Notes: a model not told the origin generated them from the sequence alone. DNA of 64,000 bases from Sulfurovaceae bacterium (GCA_028715055.1 JAQTLE010000005.1:31526-95525), one strand, 5' to 3'; numbered from the stretch's first letter, positions 1 to 8,799 are shown. Translations and numbers: made by a program.

Positions 1-798
1 TTTTAATAATGCAACAAGATTTGAAATATCTTCTGGCAAATAAAGTACATCTGACAAGTGCATCAAAAAGTTAATAGCAGATTTTTTTGTTTCTTCATCC
101 TGACCTTCTAGATCATTTTTGAGAGATTTTGCCGTTTGTAAATATTCTTGTAAAAATGAAATATAATCGGTTTTTGACAGTCCGATTTTCTGACTTATCG
201 CTTCAATATCTATTTTTGATACTTTTGGGTCATTATTTGTTGCGATGTTGGTTTCTTGATGTATATTATCTTGCTCGATATTGTTGGGGTTGTTTATTTC
301 AGATTCATGTAGTGCTTGTGTCTCGGTGTGGGCAGTTTGTTCTTGATCTATGTTTTGAGGAATATCAGATATTTCTCTGGTTTCATGAAATATAATTTCT
401 TCCAAAATAAAATCATCAAAATCATTGAAATCATCTTTTAAGTCTTTATTCTTCTGTGTATGGATAGGTTTATTATTTTTTAATGGATTTTCTTTTTGTT
501 TACTGATAGTTTCGTTAATAATATTTTGATCGGTTTTTATTTCATTTTTTATAAGTTCTGGCAAAATCTCTATAATTTTGCTTTGAGACAACAAACCGTT
601 AACATCAAAGCTTTTTATTGGGTAAATTTGCACATCTCCTAAATTGCCAATGATGATCTCTTCTTTTTCGAAAGCAATATCTATATCCCCGATACTAATT
701 TTCCGGTAAAGTTCCATGATATTATCTAGTTTTAATAATGAGAAAAACTCTTGATCAGCAGCTATTATGTCTTTATTTTGATTGATGATGCAATACAT
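1..798 (-). CDS. Partial hypothetical protein, acidic Asn/Gln-rich middle (3' end outside window)
   Basis: An open frame of 266 codons runs without a stop from an ATG at 798 down to base 1, so the C-terminus is missing. The start is backed by AAGGAG about 9 bases upstream. The N-terminal ~75 residues look globular (begins MYCIINQNKDIIAADQEFF) and resemble a small PAS-like or regulatory fold. Residues ~85-190 are a low-complexity stretch rich in Asn, Gln, Asp, Glu and Ile, probably a disordered linker. From ~195 a helical region begins (SKIDIEAISQKIGLSKTDY) that could be an HPt-like or other helical bundle. It lies downstream of uvrC on the same strand after a 140-base gap that contains a TATAGTA-like -10. 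I do not recognise the family; a signalling role is only a guess. Confidence 0.75.
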   Translation of the reverse strand, partial: MYCIINQNKDIIAADQEFFSLLKLDNIMELYRKISIGDIDIAFEKEEIIIGNLGDVQIYPIKSFDVNGLLSQSKIIEILPELIKNEIKTDQNIINETISKQKENPLKNNKPIHTQKNKDLKDDFNDFDDFILEEIIFHETREISDIPQNIDQEQTAHTETQALHESEINNPNNIEQDNIHQETNIATNNDPKVSKIDIEAISQKIGLSKTDYISFLQEYLQTAKSLKNDLEGQDEETKKSAINFLMHLSDVLYLPEDISNLVALLK

Positions 799-938
799 GA
801 TCCTAAACTCCTTGTTAGTCTTATCTTTTAGGAAGTACGATGTTACTATATTTTGCAAAACGATGGATATAACGATACTATAATAAAGTTAAAAAAAACA
901 ATGAATACATGATAAATTAATACAATAAGACATAAGTT

Positions 939-2729
939 CTAAAATTCTTTGATTATTTTAGCTATTTTTTCATTCGTAATAGTAGACAAGTCATCAAAAG
1001 ATGCATTGCGTATGGCTTCAAAAGAACCAAAATGGTTCAAAAGTTTGGTCAGTGTAGCTTTGCCTATACCTTTTTTTTCCAGTAGTTGGCTTTGTACCAT
1101 GATCTTTCTCTTTTTTTGTCGATGAAAGTCAATCGCATATCTGTGTGATTCATCTCTGAGCTTTTGGACAAATTGAAGTCTTTCATCTGTCGATAGCAGT
1201 GAAAATTTATCGTTGATCGTATAAATAGTATCTTTTGCCGCGCCTTTGGCCCTATGAGCTTTTGCATCTATTTTTTCTTTGGCAATCGCAATTACATCTA
1301 TGGTTACCCCAGCATTTTTTAAGAGTTCTTTTGCAAGATTCAATTGTGCTATCCCACCATCTAATATCCAAAGATTAGGAGGCGGATTTTCTCCAAAGTC
1401 ATTTATGCGTCTACTTATCATCTCTCTCATCTGCCCATACTCATCTTTGGCTTCAAGTGTAAATCTGCGATAACTATTTTTATCCCACCCGCCTTCATTC
1501 CATACAACCATTGCTCCTACGCTGGCTTCTCCTTGGTGGTGAGAATTGTCGAATATCTCTATGCGGTACGGAAGATCTTGCAGTTCAAAAATAGTTGCGA
1601 TTTTATGTTCTATATCATTATCGTGCAATCTTGATTTTTGATTTAATAGTTCTTTGGCATTGGTAAGTGCGAGATCTATGATCTTTGCTTTATATCCTCT
1701 TTGGGGCTTGGCAATGGATATTTTTTTGTCAAATCTTTTTGATAATAATTGCGAAAGTTCATCCATGCTTTCAAAATTATCAGCGACTATTATATTATTA
1801 GGGACATCAGGCGTAAAGGCTTGATATGCAGACATGATCGTTTGTGCATATGCTTCGTTTGGATCATAAAATTCATTGAACCTAAAGAAACTATGATCGC
1901 TTGAGATAACTTTTCCGTCGCGTATAAACAACTTGACGATAACGCCTCTGTCGTGTGTAGCAAATATAGCGATAGCATCACAATTTTCAAGTGACGCCGC
2001 ATCCAGATTGGAAAAAAGAGTAAGAGAAGCTATTGTTTGCTGCGCATCTCTAATTTTTGCAGCTTCTTCATATCGTTCTTGAGAGGCTAATTGCACCATT
2101 CTTTGGCTCAAGGCTTCTAGTAAATTTTGACGTTTTATAATATTTTCTTTGGCGTTTTGAACTATCTTTGCATACTCGTCTGCATTTATCTTTTTTTCGC
2201 ATGGGGCTAGGCATTTGCCTATTTGATGAAAAAGACAAACTTTTTTACCTTTAATGCAGCTCTTTTTTTGCACAAGAGGATACACTTCGTAAAGTGCATC
2301 CAACAAAACCTTGGCTCCTGATGGGAATGGTCCGTAGTATGTTATATTTTTGCCTTTGATAATTTTTCTGGTTATTTCAAATCTCGGAAAAGACTCTGAT
2401 TCGTCTATGCATATATAAGGATATGTTTTATCATCTCTAAGCAAGATATTGTATTTTGGTTTAAGTTGTTTTATTAACGAATTTTCAAGTATAAGCGCAT
2501 CTTCTTCACTCTCAACTACTATGTATTCTAACGAAGTAACTTCGCTTAGCATTTTAATAAGTCGATGAGATAGAGTAGGATTTGGCATAAGTTGCGGCAT
2601 AAAACGCCAATAGCTTTTTACTCTGTTTTTGAGATTTTTGGCTTTGCCTACATATAAAAGTTTGCCATTGATATCAAAATATTGATATATACCTGCATTA
2701 TGTGGAAGTGTTCGGATTATTGATTGCAT
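939..2729 (-). CDS. uvrC: UvrABC system protein C (excinuclease subunit)
   Basis: UvrC makes both incisions around DNA lesions bound by UvrAB in nucleotide excision repair. At 596 residues it has the usual length. Domains in order: GIY-YIG nuclease for the 3' cut at ~12-90 (GIYQYF, then LYVGKAKNLKNRVKSY); a Cys cluster at ~150-180; the UVR motif that contacts UvrB at ~205-240 (ERYEEAAKIRDAQQ); the RNase H-like nuclease for the 5' cut at ~370-530 (EIFDNSHHQGEASVGAMVVW); and a C-terminal helix-hairpin-helix (KKGIGKATLTKLLNHFGS). The ATG start lies inside the 3' end of the upstream DUF721-like gene (13-base overlap), so the two are translationally coupled. Confidence 0.97.
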   Translation of the reverse strand: MQSIIRTLPHNAGIYQYFDINGKLLYVGKAKNLKNRVKSYWRFMPQLMPNPTLSHRLIKMLSEVTSLEYIVVESEEDALILENSLIKQLKPKYNILLRDDKTYPYICIDESESFPRFEITRKIIKGKNITYYGPFPSGAKVLLDALYEVYPLVQKKSCIKGKKVCLFHQIGKCLAPCEKKINADEYAKIVQNAKENIIKRQNLLEALSQRMVQLASQERYEEAAKIRDAQQTIASLTLFSNLDAASLENCDAIAIFATHDRGVIVKLFIRDGKVISSDHSFFRFNEFYDPNEAYAQTIMSAYQAFTPDVPNNIIVADNFESMDELSQLLSKRFDKKISIAKPQRGYKAKIIDLALTNAKELLNQKSRLHDNDIEHKIATIFELQDLPYRIEIFDNSHHQGEASVGAMVVWNEGGWDKNSYRRFTLEAKDEYGQMREMISRRINDFGENPPPNLWILDGGIAQLNLAKELLKNAGVTIDVIAIAKEKIDAKAHRAKGAAKDTIYTINDKFSLLSTDERLQFVQKLRDESHRYAIDFHRQKKRKIMVQSQLLEKKGIGKATLTKLLNHFGSFEAIRNASFDDLSTITNEKIAKIIKEF

Positions 2730-3160
2730 TTGATATCTTGTACTATACGAGAAAAAAGATTTTTTAGATCTTCGTCTAGATAATCAAATTCGAAATTACC
2801 TTGTGCTTTTTCGCCATAATGAGGCACTGTATCTAGAATATCATCTATTTTAGGCAAATAGTGTTTTGAGATAAAAAATTCAATTTGTTTAATTTTGGGA
2901 AAACTACATTCATTGTCATGCTTAGAAAGCTCCATTAATATACTTTTTAATAAATCTTTATTATAATCAAGTTCCATTTTATATCCTGGATGTGAAAGAG
3001 CAATCAGGAGAATGTCATTTTTAATGGTTACGAAAGCTATAGCCTTTCTAAAACGTTGTGGGAGCAGTGCTAAAAATTTACCATAGCATTTATATCGAAC
3101 AAGGGGGACAAATTGGGATTGTCGCATCAACTCGGAAAAAATATTTTTAGCTGTTTTCAT
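2717..3160 (-). CDS. Hypothetical protein, DUF721/DciA-like
   Basis: 147 residues, encoded immediately before uvrC with a 13-base overlap. Residues ~28-85 follow the DUF721 pattern: a stretch on polypeptide position and solubility (LLPQRFRKAIAFVTIKND), a strand of hydrophobic residues (ILLIALSHPGYKMEL) and then a helix (NKDLLKSILMELSKH). DUF721 includes DciA, the ancestral loader of the replicative helicase DnaB, so a link to replication is possible but is inference. The rest of the protein is charged with no recognisable motif. A gene of unknown function next to uvrC is, from memory, also found in Campylobacter. Its promoter must lie in 3161-3271, a spacer shared with the opposite-strand lipoprotein/nadB unit. 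Confidence 0.75.
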   Translation of the reverse strand: MKTAKNIFSELMRQSQFVPLVRYKCYGKFLALLPQRFRKAIAFVTIKNDILLIALSHPGYKMELDYNKDLLKSILMELSKHDNECSFPKIKQIEFFISKHYLPKIDDILDTVPHYGEKAQGNFEFDYLDEDLKNLFSRIVQDIKCNQ

Positions 3161-3271
3161 GTAATAATTATATCATCTATTTGCTGTTTATTCTTATCTG
3201 GATGCGGATATAAAACCCCGCTAAAATATATGCCTGATAACAATATCTCTATGCAAAATAAAGGAAAATAG
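3119..3271 (+). CDS. Small LptM-like lipoprotein just before nadB (start uncertain)
   Basis: A 50-codon frame ends in TAG at 3269-3271, directly followed by the nadB ATG. It encodes a hydrophobic segment (VIIISSICCLFLSGC) with a lipobox and a short mature part CGYKTPLKYMPDNN. The Cys-Gly-x-Lys-x-Pro-Leu-x-x-x-Pro pattern matches the LptM (YifL) family, a tiny outer-membrane lipoprotein that assists LptD oxidation and folding; lptD itself is at 16559. The nadB ribosome site AAAGGA lies within its last codons. There is no in-frame ATG before the signal sequence: the nearest standard start is TTG at 3119, which overlaps the beginning of the divergent DUF721-like gene by 42 bases. A rarer start (ATA/ATT near 3164-3170) is possible. 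Confidence 0.55.
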   Translation: MSHQLGKNIFSCFHVIIISSICCLFLSGCGYKTPLKYMPDNNISMQNKGK

Positions 3272-4735
3272 ATGCCAAAATATGATGTTATCATAATAGG
3301 AGCAGGCATAGCAGGATTGTATGCTGCCATGAATCTGCCAAAGAGCAAAAAAGTGCTTGTCCTATGTAAAGATATTCCATGGGAATGTAATACATTTTAT
3401 GCTCAAGGCGGTATAGTAACAGCATTGAATGAAGCAGATATAGCAGTGCATGTACATGACACCATAGAAGCTGGAGCTCATCATAATCTCAAAAAAATTG
3501 TTCAGATATTGTCCGAGAACTCATTAAAAACCACAGCAGATATCATAGCTAAAGGTATGATATTTGATACTGATGTCAAGGGTAATCTATTATATACCAA
3601 AGAAGCAGCGCACTCAGTACCTAGAATACTACATGCAGGCGGTGATGCTACAGGTAGATACCTACATCATTTTATGATGGCGCAAAATCCTCATCATTTG
3701 GAGCAAAATGCGCTTGTTTATGATCTTCTTATAGAAGACGGCAGGTGCTTCGGTGTCAAAGCTACTATCAACTATCAGCCTGTTTCTTTATATTCAGATA
3801 CGGTTATTATAGCTAGCGGCGGAGTAGGTTCGCTTTATGAGTATAATACAAATTCCAGAACGGTAAGTGCAGATATCCATGGTATATGCGTGGAAAAAGG
3901 CATCGCTTTAAAAGATATGGAATTTATGCAGTTTCATCCTACGGTTTTTACAAAGACACCGTATGCGAGAAAACTGCTTCTTACCGAAGCATTGCGTGGG
4001 GAAGGTGCTCATGTGGTAAATGAAGCCGGAGAGAGAATATTATTCGAATATGACGAGAGAGGAGAACTTGCTAGCCGTGATATAGTATCTCGCGGCATAT
4101 TTGATTATAAACGTCGTACCAAGGAAGAGGTTTATTTGGATTTTTCCATGTTTAAACCTAAATGGTTTCATGAGAGATTTCCAAATATTACACGTACCTT
4201 TGCTTCGGTAGGATTCGATTTTCCAAAAGATCGTGTACCGATTTCTCCGGCTTTTCACTATGCCAATGGCGGTATAGCATGCAATAGCCACGGCATAGTC
4301 CCCGGAATTAAGGGGCTTTATGTCATAGGCGAAGCAGCACGAACCGGAGTACATGGAGCAAATAGATTGGCATCAAATTCTTTATTAGAAGGAATGGTGT
4401 TTGCCAAAAGAGCAGCAGACCACATATTGTCACATGAGTCATCGACCACAGTTATGCCAAAATTTGACAAAGATTACGTCAATATTTTACATAAAGAAAG
4501 CGACAAAGAATATAAACATAAACTTCGTCAAATTATGTGGGATGAGGTAGGGATTATACGTACTACCAAAGGTTTGCATCATGCTAGAAACTTCATATAT
4601 GATTTGAAAAACCGTGAGATCGGGCGATTATTGCAACTAAGGCTTAATACTGCTGCAGCTATCGTTGATGCTGCACTTTCACGCAAAGAATCGCTCGGCA
4701 CCCATTACATAGAAGAAGAAGAACAAGATATTTAG
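3272..4735 (+). CDS. nadB: L-aspartate oxidase
   Basis: First enzyme of de novo NAD synthesis: oxidises L-aspartate to iminoaspartate, which quinolinate synthase then uses. 487 residues, slightly shorter than the E. coli enzyme (~540). Visible features: an N-terminal FAD Rossmann motif (DVIIIGAGIAGLYAAM, residues ~5-20); TFYAQGG in the FAD-binding region (~44-50); the active-site segments typical of the succinate dehydrogenase/fumarate reductase flavoprotein family (GGDATGRYLHH at ~119-129, FMQFHPTVF at ~221, LASRDIVSRGIF at ~268); and HGANRLASNSLLEGMVF near the C-terminal FAD contact. The start has AAAGGA 8 bases upstream. nadA and nadC are not in the window. Confidence 0.95.
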   Translation: MPKYDVIIIGAGIAGLYAAMNLPKSKKVLVLCKDIPWECNTFYAQGGIVTALNEADIAVHVHDTIEAGAHHNLKKIVQILSENSLKTTADIIAKGMIFDTDVKGNLLYTKEAAHSVPRILHAGGDATGRYLHHFMMAQNPHHLEQNALVYDLLIEDGRCFGVKATINYQPVSLYSDTVIIASGGVGSLYEYNTNSRTVSADIHGICVEKGIALKDMEFMQFHPTVFTKTPYARKLLLTEALRGEGAHVVNEAGERILFEYDERGELASRDIVSRGIFDYKRRTKEEVYLDFSMFKPKWFHERFPNITRTFASVGFDFPKDRVPISPAFHYANGGIACNSHGIVPGIKGLYVIGEAARTGVHGANRLASNSLLEGMVFAKRAADHILSHESSTTVMPKFDKDYVNILHKESDKEYKHKLRQIMWDEVGIIRTTKGLHHARNFIYDLKNREIGRLLQLRLNTAAAIVDAALSRKESLGTHYIEEEEQDI

Positions 4736-4845
4736 ATATTTTATTCTTTTTTATCCATAATTAAAAAAACTTTCAAAATAATTTTTTATAATAAGTTATT
4801 ATTTTTTGATATAATGATTTGAGATTATGAAAAAAAGGATATATT

Positions 4846-5562
4846 ATGGGTATATTTGATTTTGGAGAAACCATAAACGGCTACGAAATTAAAGTCATAA
4901 ATGAAAGAGTTGCCAGAGCAGGTGCTGGAATACTTTTTGCCATAGGCCTTATTACATTTATTAACTCATTTTTGACGCATGATTTTATTTTGGCAAAAGT
5001 ATTTATAACGTTTTTTATGTTCGATTTTTTTGTGAGAGTTTTTATAAATCCTAAATTTTCGCCAAGTCTGATCTTGGGTTATTTTTTTGTTAGAGGACAA
5101 ACCCCGGAATATGTCGGAGCAAGTCAAAAAAGATTTGCTTGGAGCATAGGATTTGTTTTGGCTCTTGTTATGTTTTTTATAGTTGTAGTGTTTGAGGTTA
5201 TGACACCTATCAAGATAGCTATTTGTATGATTTGTCTTATTTTATTATTTAGCGAAAGTGCATTTGGAATATGTTTGGGATGTAAAATATATAATTTTTT
5301 GAATAAAAAGACAATGTATTGTGCCGGCGGTTGTGAGACACATTATTCTCCTAAAATATCATTTATGCAATGGACGATAGAGTTGATGACTATAACTGCT
5401 ATTATTTTTGGATTTACATATTTTAATAATATTAAAGAAATCACAAACGGATGGAAATCTCATATATCAAATATTAAATACGAAAAGCCATGTAGTAGTT
5501 GCAATAAAGCTATAGGACAAAATAATAAAATGAACGACGAACATATGAATCATAGTATGTGA
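4846..5562 (+). CDS. DUF4395 family integral membrane protein
   Basis: 238 residues. Four to five hydrophobic segments are visible (about residues 25-45, 50-65, 100-120, 125-145 and 178-198). The central part matches DUF4395 (FVRVFINPKFSPSLILG, and SESAFGICLGCKIYNFL). Several Cys pairs are present: FGICLGC, YCAGGC, and CSSC near the C-terminus, followed by a His/Met-rich end (DEHMNHSM). The family has no established function; the Cys and Met/His clusters suggest redox activity or metal contact, which is inference. It stands alone between nadB and guaA with its own TATAAT-like -10 at ~4810 and an AAAAAGGA ribosome site. Confidence 0.8.
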   Translation: MGIFDFGETINGYEIKVINERVARAGAGILFAIGLITFINSFLTHDFILAKVFITFFMFDFFVRVFINPKFSPSLILGYFFVRGQTPEYVGASQKRFAWSIGFVLALVMFFIVVVFEVMTPIKIAICMICLILLFSESAFGICLGCKIYNFLNKKTMYCAGGCETHYSPKISFMQWTIELMTITAIIFGFTYFNNIKEITNGWKSHISNIKYEKPCSSCNKAIGQNNKMNDEHMNHSM

Positions 5563-5620
5563 AACAAATAAAAAGCGATATTTTTATATAATAGCATATA
5601 AACAATAAATAGGAATATCA

Positions 5621-7159
5621 ATGAAAAATGTACCCATAGTGATATTAGACTTTGGATCTCAATATACACAGCTGATCGCAAGAAAGCTTAGAGAGAGCGG
5701 AGTCTACTGCGAAGTGGTTCCATATCGCGAAAAACTTGAAGACATAACAAGACGCAAACCGCAAGGTATCATACTTTCAGGCGGTCCGGCTTCTGTATAT
5801 TCCGAGGATGCTTATAAGCCAGATAACGGTATTTGGGATCTTGGATTACCGATACTTGGCATCTGTTATGGTATGCAGCTCATCACTCAACATTTTGGCG
5901 GTGAGGTAGTGCCTGCAGATCATCATGAGTATGGCAAAGCAAAGCTTAACATTATTAAGAATTCTCCAATATTTGATGGAGTAAATAATGACTCTATCGT
6001 ATGGATGAGCCATGGAGACAAAGCTGTATCTATTCCAGCCGGATTTGAAGCTATTGGTGTGAGTGAAAACTCTCCATATGCTGCAATAGCAAACGAAGAC
6101 AAAAAACTATATGCTTTCCAATTTCACCCAGAAGTACATCACTCCGTAGAGGGTGTGACTATGCTCAAAAACTTTGCTAAACATATCTGCGGATGTGAAA
6201 GCACTTGGAATATGGGCAGCTTTGCTAAAGAAAAAATTGCACAAATTAAGGCACAGGTAGGGACACGAAAAGTGCTTTGCGGAGTAAGCGGTGGGGTGGA
6301 TAGCTCTGTAGTAGCCGCACTTTTACATGAAGCATTGCCGGCAGATCAGTTGGTGTGCGTATTTGTAGATCAGGGTTTATTGCGTAAAGATGAAGCTTCT
6401 CAAGTACAAGATATGTTCCGTATGCTAGGAATTAATCTTATTACTATTAATGCACAAAAATTATTTTTGGATAAATTAGCCGGAGTGACCGATCCTGAGC
6501 GAAAACGTAAGATCATCGGCGAAACTTTCATAGAAGTATTTGATGAAGAAGCGAAAAAACATACAGATGTGTCATTTTTGGCCCAAGGCACGCTTTATAC
6601 CGATGTTATCGAGTCGGTTTCCGTAAAAGGTCCATCAAAGACTATTAAATCACACCATAATGTAGGTGGACTGCCTGATTGGATGACATTTGAGCTGGTT
6701 GAGCCTCTTAGAGAGATATTTAAAGATGAGGTTCGGAAACTTGGACTTGAACTCGGACTACCAAAGGATATGATAGGCCGTCATCCATTCCCTGGTCCCG
6801 GGCTTGCTATCCGTGTAATGGGCGAGGTAAATGAAAATGCTTTGAGACTTATCAGAGAAAGTGATGCCATTATGCAGCAAGAGCTAAAATCAAGCGGATA
6901 TTATGATAAAGTCTGGCAGGCATTCACGGTACTTCTAAATGTCAGTTCAGTTGGAGTCATGGGTGATAATCGTACTTATGATAATACTGTATGTGTACGT
7001 ATGGTAGAATCAGTCGATGGTATGACAGCGACCTTTGCTCATATTCCTCATGATATACTAGAAGGCATTAGCCGCAGGATCATTAATGAGATAGATGGCA
7101 TTAACCGTGTAGTGTATGATATAAGCTCTAAGCCGCCGGCAACAATCGAGTGGGAATAA
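5621..7159 (+). CDS. guaA: GMP synthase (glutamine-hydrolysing)
   Basis: Converts XMP to GMP using glutamine and ATP, in the last step of guanine nucleotide synthesis. 512 residues, full length. The N-terminal class I amidotransferase has the nucleophile Cys82 (LGICYGMQL) with His169 and Glu171 (FHPEV). The ATP pyrophosphatase domain has its PP-loop SGGVDSS at 223-229. The C-terminal dimerisation domain includes [17 protein letters not shown] and ends in KPPATIEWE, the conserved GuaA tail. It has its own promoter region (TATATAATAG at ~5586) and an AGGAATATCA ribosome site. A large stem-loop, not a classic terminator, follows at 7187-7236. Confidence 0.98.
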   Translation: MKNVPIVILDFGSQYTQLIARKLRESGVYCEVVPYREKLEDITRRKPQGIILSGGPASVYSEDAYKPDNGIWDLGLPILGICYGMQLITQHFGGEVVPADHHEYGKAKLNIIKNSPIFDGVNNDSIVWMSHGDKAVSIPAGFEAIGVSENSPYAAIANEDKKLYAFQFHPEVHHSVEGVTMLKNFAKHICGCESTWNMGSFAKEKIAQIKAQVGTRKVLCGVSGGVDSSVVAALLHEALPADQLVCVFVDQGLLRKDEASQVQDMFRMLGINLITINAQKLFLDKLAGVTDPERKRKIIGETFIEVFDEEAKKHTDVSFLAQGTLYTDVIESVSVKGPSKTIKSHHNVGGLPDWMTFELVEPLREIFKDEVRKLGLELGLPKDMIGRHPFPGPGLAIRVMGEVNENALRLIRESDAIMQQELKSSGYYDKVWQAFTVLLNVSSVGVMGDNRTYDNTVCVRMVESVDGMTATFAHIPHDILEGISRRIINEIDGINRVVYDISSKPPATIEWE

Positions 7160-7186
7160 TTTATCTCTTATTTTACTTCATATGCA

Positions 7187-7236
7187 CAAGATTTACTCAG
7201 TCACCTACCAAAATGTAGGCTCTTTCGTAAATCTTG
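7187..7236. repeat. Stem-loop after guaA (nested inverted repeat)
   Basis: The 10-base arms CAAGATTTAC (7187-7196) and GTAAATCTTG (7227-7236) are perfect reverse complements. They enclose a second small hairpin CCTAC/GTAGG (7204-7208 and 7215-7219). There is no T-run after the stem, so it is not a standard terminator. It may be a processed 3' end or an interspersed element. Confidence 0.6.
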
Positions 7237-7265
7237 CACATCTAAAGCAAACCAAGAGTAAATTT

Positions 7266-7397
7266 GTCATCCTGAACTTGTTTCAGGATCTACCACACCT
7301 CTTGTTCTTCTAAAAATAGCTCTTTTTCTCGAAAGTAATTTCATGCTCCTTTGTTGAGTATTGCACATTTTGTAGGGACGAACCTATGTGTTCGCCC
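7266..7397. repeat. Two palindromic interspersed elements
   Basis: The 500-base gap between guaA and the next gene holds two short palindromes of types widespread in bacterial genomes. One is at 7266-7291 (GTCATCCTGAAC...TTCAGGATCT, arms TCCTGAA/TTCAGGA). The other is at 7372-7397 (GTAGGGACGAAC, loop CTATGT, GTTCGCCC). Other members of the first type occur at 56.9, 57.4 and 61.4-61.8 kb. The rest of the gap is AT-rich and shows no gene. Confidence 0.6.
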
Positions 7398-7567
7398 AAT
7401 GTTTTTAGTAAGTTCCTTCGCAACAACATGCAAATCTAATACAATCCAAATACTAAATAAACTAAAAGTAAAATTTTAAATGGTAGATACATAGGTATAT
7501 CTCAATAATAAACATAGCAAAAATACATTTTTTAACTAATATTATCTATAAGAATAAAAAATAATAA

Positions 7568-7613
7568 ATTTTTTTGAAAAAATTGCACAAATCTTCCACA
7601 TTTGTACTATAAT
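7568..7613 (+). promoter_or_regulatory. Promoter of first Tyr/His-rich lipoprotein gene
   Basis: A T-run followed by GAAAAAATTGCAC and a TATAAT at 7608-7613. The same block (T-run, GAAAAA, TGCACAAA, ATCTTC, TTTGTACTATAAT) recurs at 8184-8229 before the paralogue, so it was duplicated with the gene and kept under selection. The distance between TTGCAC and TATAAT is 19, longer than ideal, so the -35 assignment is uncertain. Confidence 0.6.
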
Positions 7614-7661
7614 ATATAATGGAAAGCATAAGCTTTGCATTATATCACTAAAGGAGATGTT

Positions 7662-7925
7662 ATGAGTAAAATACAAATTAAGCATTTAGGTGCGATCGGT
7701 ATTGTTTCCGGTGTGTTATTGTTGTCTGGGTGTTCGAATACAGGATCATTTCTTGGCGGGGCAGTCGTTGGTGCTGCGCTCATGAATGTATATGATCATC
7801 CTCGATATCACGATAGACCTTATTATTATTATAATAATCAATACTATTATGGTGGAGAATATCGCAATGGATATTACTACCATAATGGCCATAGATTGCA
7901 TGGCGGGCATTATTATTATCATTAA
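7662..7925 (+). CDS. Small Tyr/His/Gly-rich lipoprotein with glycine-zipper segment (copy 1)
   Basis: 87 residues from the ATG at 7662, chosen because AAAGGAG sits 5 bases upstream; a TTG at 7635 is in frame but has no ribosome site. A signal peptide ends in the lipobox VLLLSGC, then comes a glycine-zipper-like hydrophobic stretch (FLGGAVVGAALM), then DHPRYHDRPYYYYNNQYYYG and a tail of Tyr, His and Gly ending HYYYH. The paralogue at 8257 has the same design. Related proteins are usually annotated only as small lipoproteins. The Tyr/His tail could bind metal or pack on the cell surface (inference). Confidence 0.8.
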   Translation: MSKIQIKHLGAIGIVSGVLLLSGCSNTGSFLGGAVVGAALMNVYDHPRYHDRPYYYYNNQYYYGGEYRNGYYYHNGHRLHGGHYYYH

Positions 7926-7939
7926 AGATAAATTCTCAA

Positions 7940-7961
7940 CCATGGGCATTTTGCCTATGGG
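7940..7961 (+). terminator. Terminator-like hairpin after copy 1
   Basis: CCATGGGCA, loop TTT, TGCCTATGG, followed by GTACTTCTATTT. It is the degenerate partner of the hairpin after copy 2 at 8521, so promoter, gene and terminator were duplicated as one unit of about 0.6 kb. Confidence 0.6.
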
Positions 7962-8183
7962 TACTTCTATTTAAAATAAAAAAATGAATAGTTTTCTTTT
8001 TTATTTCTCTCTACTTTAGGGTTGCCCCTCCATAGCTAAATTTATGGATATCCTATCAAATAAGACATGACAAATTTCTTCAATCCTTTCATGCTGAACA
8101 TATCTCATCATATAGACAAAAAAACAAATTTATAATTATATATTATATTTATTATTTATACAACATTAGAAATAAAAATAATA

Positions 8184-8229
8184 ATTTTTTTTGAAAAACT
8201 GCACAAAATCTTCATATTTGTACTATAAT
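8184..8229 (+). promoter_or_regulatory. Promoter of second Tyr/His-rich lipoprotein gene
   Basis: A near-copy of the 7568-7613 block: T-run, GAAAAACTGCACAAAATC and TATAAT at 8224-8229. Transcription would start about 20 bases before the ribosome site AAAGGA. Confidence 0.6.
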
Positions 8230-8256
8230 ATGGTATATATCATTAAAGGAGATATT

Positions 8257-8526
8257 ATGAGTAGAATAAAAATTACGCAGTTAGCTGTAATCGGTATTGT
8301 TTCTGGCATGTTGTTCTTTACTGGGTGTACTCGCAGCGAGCAAGCATTTGTTACAGGCGCTGTTGTTGGAGCTGTGGTCGTGGGTGCATTTGATCATCCT
8401 CGATATCGTGATAGACCTTATTATCATTATAACAATCAATACTATTATGGAGGAAGGTATCAAGACGGATACTATTATTATCAAGATCAAAGATTTTATG
8501 GTGGACGTTATTACCCATACCCATAG
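8257..8526 (+). CDS. Small Tyr/His-rich lipoprotein with glycine-zipper segment (copy 2)
   Basis: 89 residues from the ATG at 8257, preceded by AAAGGAG. The signal peptide ends in MLFFTGC, followed by an alanine/valine/glycine-rich hydrophobic run (FVTGAVVGAVVVGAF) and a Tyr-rich tail (DHPRYRDRPYYHYNNQYYYG). It is clearly a tandem paralogue of the gene at 7662: both share the DHPRY-x-DRPYY block and the same start context, but the signal peptides and C-terminal ends have diverged, so the duplication is not very recent. Function unknown; an outer-membrane or periplasmic location is inferred from the lipobox. Confidence 0.8.
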   Translation: MSRIKITQLAVIGIVSGMLFFTGCTRSEQAFVTGAVVGAVVVGAFDHPRYRDRPYYHYNNQYYYGGRYQDGYYYYQDQRFYGGRYYPYP

Positions 8527-8550
8527 GCATTTTGCCTATGGCTTTCTTTT
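8521..8550 (+). terminator. Intrinsic terminator overlapping the stop codon of copy 2
   Basis: CCATAGGCA, loop TTT, TGCCTATGG, then CTTTCTTTT. The left arm contains the TAG stop codon of the gene (8524-8526). Confidence 0.75.
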
Positions 8551-8770
8551 AAAATAAATTAAGTATAACTCTCTTTTTTCTCTTTATTTTTCATTTTTTA
8601 AAATCTAAATAATATTTCTTAATCTCACTCCAATTGTGCTATAGTAATGCGTATAACAGTCGATCTTGTGAGAATTTATACCTATTTATTCTTTTTGTTG
8701 GATTTAAAAATATAAAAATAAACCCTTAGTCGTATTAACTCAATATTATTATTAAACTTAACTAAACTTC

Positions 8771-8799
8771 TTGCAAAATTTGTTAAAATGTATTATAAT
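8771..8799 (+). promoter_or_regulatory. Sigma70-type promoter of htpG
   Basis: TTGCAA at 8771-8776 and TATAAT at 8794-8799 with 17-base spacing, 35 bases before the htpG ATG. The rest of 8551-8770 is AT-rich and shows no gene. Confidence 0.65.

Noticed and set aside
3157..3348. 63-codon minus-strand frame at the nadB start
   Set aside because: Overlaps the coding start of nadB and the LptM-like lipoprotein on the other strand; no ribosome site.
8724..8743. HAIR-like site before htpG
   Set aside because: CTTAGTC and ACTCAAT half-sites are present but spaced by six bases and the left half is poor.
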